Source: Gammaproteobacteria bacterium
GTDB lineage: Bacteria > Pseudomonadota > Gammaproteobacteria > Magnimaribacterales > D2472
Assembly: GCA_002721465.1 (NCBI GenBank)
Contig: PBKO01000009.1
Coordinates: forward strand, 17,545-55,115
Direction of reading: 5' to 3'
DNA: 37,571 nt
In this document: piece by piece, positions 20,127 through 28,751 of the stretch
How the letters are laid out: every line of letters starts with the position of its first letter
How positions within the stretch are numbered: position 1 is the stretch's first letter
The notes under the pieces: model-generated
Seen by the model: the letters and a program-made list of their open reading frames with translations, nothing else
The model's database searches: none
Told to the model about the DNA's origin: nothing
Program-made: the position numbers and the translations under genes

Positions 20127-20533
20127 ATCTTTCTATATGAGGTTTTTGAAAGGTAATCACTCAAAGAAAGACTTTTTTCTGTTAAATAGATTAGTATCAA
20201 TGGAAGGCCACAAAGAAAAAAAGTTATCAAATTGAATACAAATCTTATAGATGCTTTTTTAAAACCGATTTTTTTATTATCAAGACTATAAATCTCAAAA
20301 TTCCAAACAGCCATTCCTAGTGTTTTACCTCCGTGAGTCCAAAAATATATATAAAAGATCCATGTGCTAATTAATACAAGTATTGGACCTATAAATTTAT
20401 TTTCAATAATACCTCCATTAATCCAAACTCCAATTGAACCAACTAAGAACCATACTCCAAGTAATAAAAAAATATCATAAACTGCAGCTGCAATCCTTCT
20501 CAAAGGAAATACGATATATGATTTATTGTTCAT
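20123..20533 (-). CDS. RDD family membrane protein
   Basis: RRIAAAVYDIFLLLGVWF, THGGKTLGMAVWNFEIY; predicted membrane protein of 136 aa. Confidence 0.85.
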   Translation of the reverse strand: MNNKSYIVFPLRRIAAAVYDIFLLLGVWFLVGSIGVWINGGIIENKFIGPILVLISTWIFYIYFWTHGGKTLGMAVWNFEIYSLDNKKIGFKKASIRFVFNLITFFLCGLPLILIYLTEKSLSLSDYLSKTSYRKI

Positions 20534-20572
20534 TTTGCTATAGTACTAAAATATTGAAAAAAATAAATTAAT

Positions 20573-22048
20573 ATGAATACGACAACTGATTTTTTAGGAC
20601 ATCCAAAAGGCTTATTTGTATGCTTTGCTACAGAAATGTGGGAAAGATTCTCCTACTACGGGATGCGAGCTCTTTTAATATTTTATTTAACACAACACTG
20701 GGAATTTACAGATAGTGCAAGCTATTTAATTTATGCAGCCTATACATCTTTGGTATATATCACACCTGTATTTGGAGGAATACTTGCTGACCAAATTTTA
20801 GGATCTAAAAAAGCAGTTACCTATGGAGCAGTCCTTTTGGTTTTAGGTCATACTGGTATGGCCATAGAAAGTAATGTTCAGATTTTTTATATTTCTCTTG
20901 CTTTGATAGTTGCAGGAGTGGGTTTTTTGAAACCAAATATTTCAACAATGGTGGGATCATTATATAAAGAGGGTGATCCAAGAAGAGACTCTGGATTTAC
21001 TATATTTTATATGGGCATAAATATTGGTGCTTTTAGTGCCTCACTTTTGTGCGGATGGCTTGGGCAAACATTTGGATGGTCATATGGATTTGGGGCAGCA
21101 GGAATTGGAATGCTCTTGGGATTATTAATATTTTTATGGGGTCAAAAATATCTAGAAGGATTAGCTGAGCCGCCATCAGAAAAATATTCACAAATTACAT
21201 ATGGGTTTTCATACGAGAAATGGGCATATATTTCTGGACTAGCTATGGCACTTGTTTCATGGTTCCTTGTTCAAAATCAACAAGTAGTCCAGAATCTTTT
21301 AAGTGGATTTGGTGCAATTTTTATCGCAGCATGGTTACTATATGCATTATTTAAATGCCCACCGCAAGAAAGAGATCGTCTCATAGCTGTCGGTGTATTG
21401 ATATTATTTTCATTGATTTTTTGGGCTCTTTTTGAACAAGCTGGATCATCTTTAAATATTCTTACTGATAGGGGCGTCGATAGGACCGTCTTCGGTTACG
21501 AAGTACCAGCATCAATGTTTCAATCCTTAAATGCAGGTTTTATTTTTACTATCGCACCTCTTTTTGCAATGTTATGGATATCTTTATCAAAAAGGGGTAT
21601 GGAGCCATCTACTCCAATAAAGTTTGCAATGGGATTAATATTTGTTGGACTAGGTTTCTTAGTCCTAGTTTTTGGAATGCAATCATCATCAGGCATCCAA
21701 ACTGGTTTGATTTGGATTGTCCTTATATATTTGTTACATACCATTGGTGAGTTGTGTCTTTCACCTGTAGGCCTCTCTTCGGTCACAAAATTATCTCCTC
21801 AGAGAATTGTGGGTTTTATGATGGGAATGTGGTTTTTTGCTTCTGCCGCTGGAAATTTTGTAGCTGGTAAAATTGCTCAAGCCACTTCAAGTGGTGAAGC
21901 TGGACTGGTAGGTGAAACATTTTCTATTTCACAAAAAGTAGCGTTTATAGATGTTTATACTAGCGTGGGACTAATATCTATAGGATGCGGACTATTTTTA
22001 ATGATAATTACACCAATTTTAAAAAAACTAATGCATGGCGCCAGTTAA
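20573..22048 (+). CDS. POT/PTR2 family proton-dependent oligopeptide transporter
   Basis: FATEMWERFSYYGMRALLIFYLTQ, GGILADQILGSKKAV, FYMGINIGAF motifs; multiple TM segments. Confidence 0.93.
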   Translation: MNTTTDFLGHPKGLFVCFATEMWERFSYYGMRALLIFYLTQHWEFTDSASYLIYAAYTSLVYITPVFGGILADQILGSKKAVTYGAVLLVLGHTGMAIESNVQIFYISLALIVAGVGFLKPNISTMVGSLYKEGDPRRDSGFTIFYMGINIGAFSASLLCGWLGQTFGWSYGFGAAGIGMLLGLLIFLWGQKYLEGLAEPPSEKYSQITYGFSYEKWAYISGLAMALVSWFLVQNQQVVQNLLSGFGAIFIAAWLLYALFKCPPQERDRLIAVGVLILFSLIFWALFEQAGSSLNILTDRGVDRTVFGYEVPASMFQSLNAGFIFTIAPLFAMLWISLSKRGMEPSTPIKFAMGLIFVGLGFLVLVFGMQSSSGIQTGLIWIVLIYLLHTIGELCLSPVGLSSVTKLSPQRIVGFMMGMWFFASAAGNFVAGKIAQATSSGEAGLVGETFSISQKVAFIDVYTSVGLISIGCGLFLMIITPILKKLMHGAS

Positions 22049-22157
22049 AGGAAGAAAAGATCCAGTAAAAAAAAATATGGATAAATTCCATAAGCCTAAA
22101 ACTCACAGAGATAAAACAAAATATACTAGAAAGAAAAAAACTAAAGTTGTTGATTAA
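22035..22157 (+). CDS. small highly basic protein, 40 aa, function unknown
   Basis: ATG...TAA not in the supplied track: MAPVKGRKDPVKKNMDKFHKPKTHRDKTKYTRKKKTKVVD; overlaps the POT 3' end by 14 nt and the dapE 3' end by 17 nt; 16 of 40 residues K/R. Confidence 0.6.
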   Translation: MAPVKGRKDPVKKNMDKFHKPKTHRDKTKYTRKKKTKVVD

Positions 22158-23268
22158 GCTTAAATAAAACTTTTGTATAAATATCCTTAAGTGTCCAAAG
22201 TTCGCTAATCTTTATATTTTCATCAATTTGATGAATTGATTCGTTTATTGGCCCTAACTCAATAATTTCAGTCTTCATCTTTGCAATAAATCTACCATCA
22301 GACGTGCCGCCTTTAGCATTTAGATCTGGCTTGTAACCATTTACTTCTTCACATGCACTTACAATTATTTCTTTAAGAAATTTATTTTCAGTCAGATAAG
22401 GATTGCCATTTAAACTCCATTTAAGGTCATATTTTAAATTGAGATTTTTGATAATATTTTCAAATTCAGATTTGAGGCTTTCTTCTGTTGATTCAGTTGA
22501 ATACCTAAAATTAAAATAGAGATCTAATTCTCCTGGAACAACGTTGTGTGCTCCAGTACCAGAGTGAATATTTGATATTTGAAAACTTGTTGGATCAAAT
22601 ATAGCATTCCCATTGTCCCATTTTTTATTTTTGAGATCTGTAATTAAATCACTAGATAAAAAGATTGGATTCTCAACATTTTCAGGGTATGCAACATGTC
22701 CTTGTTTGCCAAATATTTGTAAATGACCACCTAGAGAACCTCTTCTGCCTATTCTTGCGCTATCAGCAACTTTTTTATTAGAAGTTGGTTCACCCACCAA
22801 ACAATAGTCAATAAGCTCGTCATTATCCATCATTTTTTCAACAATCTTATCTATGAAACCGTCATGCGAACTTCCTTCTTCATTAGATGTAAGCAAGATG
22901 CCTAATCTAAAATTTAATTCTTGGGATTGAGCTAAAAACTCTTTTACTGATTCTACAAAAGCTGCAATAGATGCCTTCATATCTGCAGTTCCTCGTCCAT
23001 ACATAATGTCACCATCAATTTGAGCTGAGAAGGGTGGATATTTCCAATTCTCTACTGGACCAGTTGGAACAACGTCAGTGTGACCTAAAAAACAAAACAA
23101 TTTTCCTTCAGTTCCAATAGTGGCATATAGGTTTTCAACATTTAAATAATTAATTCTTTCACAATTAAAATTGAGATCTCTTAACTCATTCTCAATAATA
23201 TCGAAGCACCCCATATCCTTCGGAGATATGGATTCAATTTTCACAAGATTTTTTAACAACTCAATCAT
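22141..23268 (-). CDS. dapE: succinyl-diaminopimelate desuccinylase
   Basis: FLGHTDVVPTGPVENWKYPPFSA, YGRGTADMKASIAAF, GGTSDGRFIA; overlaps dapD by 8 nt. Confidence 0.95.
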   Translation of the reverse strand: MIELLKNLVKIESISPKDMGCFDIIENELRDLNFNCERINYLNVENLYATIGTEGKLFCFLGHTDVVPTGPVENWKYPPFSAQIDGDIMYGRGTADMKASIAAFVESVKEFLAQSQELNFRLGILLTSNEEGSSHDGFIDKIVEKMMDNDELIDYCLVGEPTSNKKVADSARIGRRGSLGGHLQIFGKQGHVAYPENVENPIFLSSDLITDLKNKKWDNGNAIFDPTSFQISNIHSGTGAHNVVPGELDLYFNFRYSTESTEESLKSEFENIIKNLNLKYDLKWSLNGNPYLTENKFLKEIIVSACEEVNGYKPDLNAKGGTSDGRFIAKMKTEIIELGPINESIHQIDENIKISELWTLKDIYTKVLFKLNQQL

Positions 23269-24169
23269 TTATATGAAGATCCTTATTTAGTTTTGAAACT
23301 TTGGTATTCACTTTAGCAATAACTTGACCGTTTGTTGAATCTCTATAAAAAAGCAGATCTGAACTCCCAGAAAGCTCAGAGGCTTTAACCACCTTCGATG
23401 AAGTTTTATTTAACATAAGAACTTTTGTTCCAGCTGTAAGATAAAGGCCTGCCTCAAGAGTACAATTATCTCCTATTGGAATTCCTAAACCCGAATTAGC
23501 GCCTAGTAAACAATTTTTTCCCACTGAAATTTTAACTTCGTTCCCTCCAGAAAGAGTTCCCATAGTACTGGCTCCACCTCCTAAATCAGAATTATCTCCT
23601 ATAACAACACCCGCTGAAATTCTTCCCTCTATCATTGCTTTTCCTAAAGTTCCAGCATTAAAATTAACAAAACCTTCATGCATTATTGTGGTTCCTTCAC
23701 TTAAATAAGCTCCAAGTCTAACTCTTGATGTATCTGCAATACGAACATTTTTGGGAATGATGTAGTCTGTTAAGCAAGGAAATTTATCTAATGAACGCAC
23801 ATATAGATCATTTTTTAAATTTTTTGACTCATTCATTCTTTTATCAATATCTTCAATTGCAACAGGACCTATGTTTGTCCAAGCAACATTTGGTAGGATA
23901 TTAAATATTCCATCAAGATTGATAGAATTTGGTAAAACGAATTTATATGAGATTAGGTGTAATTTTAAATAAGCTCCTTCAATATCTTTAACAGGCTCAT
24001 TTAAATTAGATTCATCCCAGCTTACTTCAATAAGTTTCTTTTTTTGATCGTCAACTTTGATAGATTCTTCACCAACCTTTTTATTGTCAAAGTTTATGTA
24101 TAAGAAATATACATCTAGGATATTTCCAGAAGTAGATAGGTTAGCAATCCCTTTTGCCTCAATTTTCAT
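23261..24169 (-). CDS. dapD: tetrahydrodipicolinate N-succinyltransferase
   Basis: Hexapeptide repeats (GTLGKAMIEGRISAGVVIGDNSDLGGGASTMGTLSGGN); map-glnD-dapD-dapE context. Confidence 0.92.
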   Translation of the reverse strand: MKIEAKGIANLSTSGNILDVYFLYINFDNKKVGEESIKVDDQKKKLIEVSWDESNLNEPVKDIEGAYLKLHLISYKFVLPNSINLDGIFNILPNVAWTNIGPVAIEDIDKRMNESKNLKNDLYVRSLDKFPCLTDYIIPKNVRIADTSRVRLGAYLSEGTTIMHEGFVNFNAGTLGKAMIEGRISAGVVIGDNSDLGGGASTMGTLSGGNEVKISVGKNCLLGANSGLGIPIGDNCTLEAGLYLTAGTKVLMLNKTSSKVVKASELSGSSDLLFYRDSTNGQVIAKVNTKVSKLNKDLHIND

Positions 24170-24198
24170 GACGTCATTATATTTAAATTAGTATTTTT

Positions 24199-26703
24199 TT
24201 AAACAACTTCATGCAAAGCATTTATTATTTTTTTGATCTTATTTTTCTTAATTACAGATTTATCAAGATTAGAGATTTCAAAAGTATCCTCAACTCTTTC
24301 ACCTAAAGTATTAATTCTTGCTGAAAAAATAGATATTTTATTTTCAAAAAAAATACTTGCAATTTTTGATAGTAAGCCTGACTTATTAGAGGTTTCAATG
24401 GTAATTATATTTTTGTTCTTGTCTTGAATTATTGAATCAGATATTTTGACAACCTTTTCAAATTTTGATTTTTTTTCAATTTTTCTACGAGTTCTTAATT
24501 GATTATGTTTTTTTTCTAAATTCTTTCTAATCCTCTCAGCAAGATCATTCAACTCAAACTTTGTAAATTCTCTGCTATGGTGAATATTTTTTGTAATGAA
24601 AGTATTTGCTGCAAAAGATTCATCATTTGAAGTAAATATATTTGCATCAATTACATCAAGACCAGATTCCTCAAGAGCTTTTGTTAATCTATAAAAAAGG
24701 CCATCAGTATTTTGCGCTTTTATAAATATCTCAACTAAATTTTGAAATATTTTTCTACATTCAATTATTAAATCTTGGTCTGGATATGAGGTATATAATT
24801 TAACTTGCCATTGAAGAGAGTCTGTAGAGTTTTTATTAAAATAACTATTGTCAAATAAAGATAAGTAATGCTTTATCATTTTTCTTTTGCTTTCATCCGA
24901 CTGTTTAATAATGTACTTTTTCCTTTCTATTGTGATTTCATCTGATGTTTGAATTGGCTCCTTATTAATTTTTAATCTTGTTTTAGAATAAAGTTCCCTT
25001 AAAAGTTGATGCTTCCAACCATTCCATAAGGATGGATTTGTAGCTCTAATATCGTTAATTGTTAAAAGATAGAGGTAATCTAGTCTTTCTGAATGCATTA
25101 CTGTTTCAGCAAAATCTTTTATGGTGTCATGTTCAGAGATATCTTTTTTTTGAGAAACTGATGACATTTCAAGGTGCTTTTCAACAAGCCAAGATGTCAA
25201 ATTTGAGTCAACTTTTGATAATCCAAGTCTTCTAGAAAATGTATAACATGCCTTACTTCCAATTTTTGAATGATCACCACCCTTACCCTTACCAAGATCA
25301 TGAAATAATCCAGCGATAAAAAGTAGTTCTATTTTTGGCAACTTATTAATTAATTCATGTTCAAGTTCAAAGCCTTTCTGATTAAATATCTTCATTTGCC
25401 TCATATTCCTTACAACCTTAAAAGTATGCTCATCAACGGTATAAATATGGAATAGATCAAATTGCATTTGACCAACGACACTTGAAAATTCTGGAATATA
25501 TCTTTGTAGTAATCCTAAATCTCTCATTGCTTTTAAAATTGAGGATAAGTTGTATTTGGATTTTAAAATGTTTAAGAATTGTTCTGCAAAATGAGCATTC
25601 TTTCTAAAATCATTGTCAATTAAAGAATTATTTTTCTTTAGCATTATTGAAGTTTGCACATCTACAGCATTGATTTTTTTATTGTTCCCTATCTCAAGAA
25701 AAACTTTAAAAATCAATTCTTTATTTTCTTCTAGACTCACATTTGTAAACCCAACCTTGCTACCATTTCTATATAAACCCTTTTTGTTCTTGAAAGAATA
25801 TTTTTTCTCTTCAAAAAACTGATAAACCAAAGTATTAAAATGAGATATGTAATGCGCATGCTCGTAATATTTAGCCATCATTCTTTCAACTAAAGCCTTG
25901 TTAGATAGATTTAATTTTCCAGAAGCAGTTCTTTTTGCAATTTCAATTTGAGTTTCAAAATCTAACTTATTATTTTTTGTAAAAAGATTTGTAATAAATC
26001 TCAAAACTTTAATAAAGTTGTATGCATTTCTTGCAATTAAAAATTCATCCTTAAAAAAACTAAAATTTAAGATATCATCGAAAGTTTTTAGACTGTAGCA
26101 GTGTTGAAGAATCCATAATGCAGAGTGAAAATCTCTTAATGATCCTGGTGATTCTTTCAAATCAGGCTCTAAATTTGATGAAGATAAAAAGAACTCTCTA
26201 TGACGGTTGTTTTGTTCTAAAAACTTCGCTTTATGAAATTTAGCTGATGTCCAAAGACTTGATAACGTTTTGGAGACTAAATTATCAAGATTTCTGTCTG
26301 ACAAAATTGGCTTTCTAGTTAAATAAGATGTGAATTCACTTAAGTCACTTTTAGTTATTTTCTTAATATCTTTTATTGATCTTACCGAGTGACCAACCTT
26401 ATATCCCTCATCCCACAAAGAAGATATAAATATTTCTAAATTACTATAATTTTTGGGACGATTTGTTTCAATAATTGAAATATCAACATCTGAGGAGGGA
26501 AATATTTCACCTCTACCAAAACCACCAATGCTGTAAATTGCATAATTATGATCAAGATTTAGTTTTGTAAATTTTCTCTTGATATCCTCTTCAATATAAT
26601 CCGAATTGTTCTTTAAATAATAGTCTATTTTTGAGGGATTTAAATATATTTGTTTGAAATCAGATAAAAACTTTTCATTAAAATTTTCTGAATTAGTTTT
26701 CAT
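24199..26703 (-). CDS. glnD: [protein-PII] uridylyltransferase / uridylyl-removing enzyme
   Basis: NTase motif SIGGFGRGEIFPSSDVDISI, HD motif FHDLGKGKGGDHSKIG, C-terminal ACT-like repeats; between map and dapD. Confidence 0.95.
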   Translation of the reverse strand: MKTNSENFNEKFLSDFKQIYLNPSKIDYYLKNNSDYIEEDIKRKFTKLNLDHNYAIYSIGGFGRGEIFPSSDVDISIIETNRPKNYSNLEIFISSLWDEGYKVGHSVRSIKDIKKITKSDLSEFTSYLTRKPILSDRNLDNLVSKTLSSLWTSAKFHKAKFLEQNNRHREFFLSSSNLEPDLKESPGSLRDFHSALWILQHCYSLKTFDDILNFSFFKDEFLIARNAYNFIKVLRFITNLFTKNNKLDFETQIEIAKRTASGKLNLSNKALVERMMAKYYEHAHYISHFNTLVYQFFEEKKYSFKNKKGLYRNGSKVGFTNVSLEENKELIFKVFLEIGNNKKINAVDVQTSIMLKKNNSLIDNDFRKNAHFAEQFLNILKSKYNLSSILKAMRDLGLLQRYIPEFSSVVGQMQFDLFHIYTVDEHTFKVVRNMRQMKIFNQKGFELEHELINKLPKIELLFIAGLFHDLGKGKGGDHSKIGSKACYTFSRRLGLSKVDSNLTSWLVEKHLEMSSVSQKKDISEHDTIKDFAETVMHSERLDYLYLLTINDIRATNPSLWNGWKHQLLRELYSKTRLKINKEPIQTSDEITIERKKYIIKQSDESKRKMIKHYLSLFDNSYFNKNSTDSLQWQVKLYTSYPDQDLIIECRKIFQNLVEIFIKAQNTDGLFYRLTKALEESGLDVIDANIFTSNDESFAANTFITKNIHHSREFTKFELNDLAERIRKNLEKKHNQLRTRRKIEKKSKFEKVVKISDSIIQDKNKNIITIETSNKSGLLSKIASIFFENKISIFSARINTLGERVEDTFEISNLDKSVIKKNKIKKIINALHEVV

Positions 26704-27475
26704 TCAAATCAAACTCATCATTCCTTTTCGTAAGAATCTCTGCTCCATTTTTACGTACAGCTATTGTATGTTCCCACTGTGCTGAGTTTCTTCCATCTTT
26801 TGTTTCGACAGTCCATCCATCTCTTAACGTTTTAGAATACTTAACACCTTGATTAATCATTGGTTCAATTGTGAAACACATTCCTTCTTGAATTTTAATA
26901 CCTGTACCTTTTTTTCCAAAATGAAGTATCTGAGGTTCCTCATGATATACAGTTCCAATACCATGACCACAATAATCTTCAACAACACTGTAGTAGTTTT
27001 CCTCGGCATGTTTTTGGATTGCATGTCCTATATCACCAAAAAATGCACCAGGTATAACTGCATCTATTCCTTTGTAAAGACACTCCTGAGTGACTTTGAC
27101 AAGTCTTTTATTATGAGGAGCACATTCTCCAACTAGAAACATCTTTGATGTATCGCCATGCCAACCATCTTTAATAACTGTTACGTCAATATTTAAAATG
27201 TCACCATTTTTTAAGATCTTATTATTATCTGGAATTCCATGACAAATAACCTGATTTACACTTGAACAGATCGTCTTCTCATAACCTTTATATCCTACAT
27301 TTGCAGGTATTGCATTTTGAACATTAACTATATATTCATAACAGATTTTGTCTAATTCGCCAGTTGAAATCCCAGGGATTACATACGGAGTTATCATCTC
27401 AAGAACGTCAGCTGCTAATCTACCAGCGACCCTCATTTTATTTATTTCATTTTCAGATTTAATAGATATTTTCAT
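26693..27475 (-). CDS. map: type I methionyl aminopeptidase
   Basis: NGDILNIDVTVIKDGWHGDTSKMF, CGHGIGTVYHEEPQILH, FTIEPMI; upstream of glnD. Confidence 0.97.
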   Translation of the reverse strand: MKISIKSENEINKMRVAGRLAADVLEMITPYVIPGISTGELDKICYEYIVNVQNAIPANVGYKGYEKTICSSVNQVICHGIPDNNKILKNGDILNIDVTVIKDGWHGDTSKMFLVGECAPHNKRLVKVTQECLYKGIDAVIPGAFFGDIGHAIQKHAEENYYSVVEDYCGHGIGTVYHEEPQILHFGKKGTGIKIQEGMCFTIEPMINQGVKYSKTLRDGWTVETKDGRNSAQWEHTIAVRKNGAEILTKRNDEFDLNEN

Positions 27476-27491
27476 TTTTTTTTAGTTTTTA

Positions 27492-27518
27492 TATAGACAT
27501 AAGACAACTTAGTCTATA
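27492..27518. promoter_or_regulatory. inverted repeat/hairpin between divergent map and carA
   Basis: TATAGAC-a-TAAG-ACAA-CTTA-GTCTATA: 11 bp of complementary arm with a 1-nt bulge and 4-nt loop. Confidence 0.5.
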
Positions 27519-27629
27519 AAGTACAATTTTAATGTCAGCATGTAATTTTAGCTCATTAAATAACAAAAATTCTTTCATAAGTTTACCCAAAATTTTCTTA
27601 AAAACTTCTATGTTGTTGGAGATAAATTA

Positions 27630-28751
27630 GTGTCTTTTCCAGCAATTTTAGCTTTTGAAGATGGTAGTGTATTCCAGGGTGAGGGCTTTGGTAAAGAAAA
27701 ATACGATATTGGAGAAATCGTATTTAATACTTCAATGTCAGGTTATCAAGAAATAATTACCGATCCATCCTACAAAAAACAAATCATAACTTTTACTCAT
27801 CCGCATATTGGAAATACAGGTATAAACAATGATGATAATGAATCTAAGAAAATTCATGCCTCAGGAATAGTTGTAAGAAATTATTGTGAAAAACCAAGCA
27901 ATTGGAGATCTTCAATGACATTGAATGACTTTTTAATTAACAATGATGTAATTGGAATTTCAAAGCTTGATACTAGAAGTATTACTCAATTGCTAAGAGA
28001 GAAAGGATCACTTAATTGTTGTATTGCTGCATTATCAAAGATTACAAGAGATGAAGCAATTCAACATGCAAAAGAGTTTATGGGACTTAAAGGTATGGAC
28101 TTAGCAAAAGTTGTAACAACTCAAAATGAATATCACTGGAATGAGGGAACATGGCCGGAATTTAAAAGAAATGAGAAATCAAATTCTGTAATCGCATATG
28201 ATTTTGGTATCAAAAAAAATATATTAAGACTTCTATCAGAGCAAGTTGGAGATGTAAAAGTTGTTAATGCTGAAACGCCATTCGAAGAAATAATAAAACT
28301 ATCCCCAAAAGGTATTTTTTTATCTAATGGACCAGGTGATCCTGAACCATGCGATTATGCAATAAAAAATATTAAAAAATTTCTTAAAAAAAAGATTCCA
28401 GTTTTTGGAATTTGCTTAGGTCATCAACTTTTAGCACTAGCTGGAGGTGCAAAAACATATAAGATGAAATTTGGCCATCATGGAGCAAATCATCCAGTAC
28501 AAGATATTTCCACTAATGAAGTATTTATAACAAGTCAAAATCATGGTTTTGCAGTAGATATAGATTCTCTGCCAAAAAATATCAAAGTTACACATTTATC
28601 ATTATTTGACAACTCTCTCCAAGGTATAGAATTTAATGATGCACCTGCTTTTAGTTTTCAAGGTCATCCAGAAGCTAGTCCCGGACCTCAAGAGATAAAA
28701 ATATTGTTTAAAAAGTTTAAAAAAATGGTAACAGAACATGCCCCGTCGTAA
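27630..28751 (+). CDS. carA: carbamoyl-phosphate synthase small subunit
   Basis: [13 protein letters not shown] class I amidotransferase motif, [16 protein letters not shown] start with GGAG SD. Confidence 0.97.
   Translation: MSFPAILAFEDGSVFQGEGFGKEKYDIGEIVFNTSMSGYQEIITDPSYKKQIITFTHPHIGNTGINNDDNESKKIHASGIVVRNYCEKPSNWRSSMTLNDFLINNDVIGISKLDTRSITQLLREKGSLNCCIAALSKITRDEAIQHAKEFMGLKGMDLAKVVTTQNEYHWNEGTWPEFKRNEKSNSVIAYDFGIKKNILRLLSEQVGDVKVVNAETPFEEIIKLSPKGIFLSNGPGDPEPCDYAIKNIKKFLKKKIPVFGICLGHQLLALAGGAKTYKMKFGHHGANHPVQDISTNEVFITSQNHGFAVDIDSLPKNIKVTHLSLFDNSLQGIEFNDAPAFSFQGHPEASPGPQEIKILFKKFKKMVTEHAPS

Noticed and set aside
24169-24177. Three-codon upstream ORF ATG ACG TCA TGA overlapping the dapD ATG
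   Set aside because: It would only be transcribed if the mRNA began upstream of 24177; the TATAAT at 24181-24176 argues against this, and a three-codon ORF arises easily by chance.
27579-27607. AAGTTT...AAACTT inverted repeat upstream of carA
   Set aside because: Only 6-bp AT-rich arms with a 17-nt loop; expected by chance in this composition.
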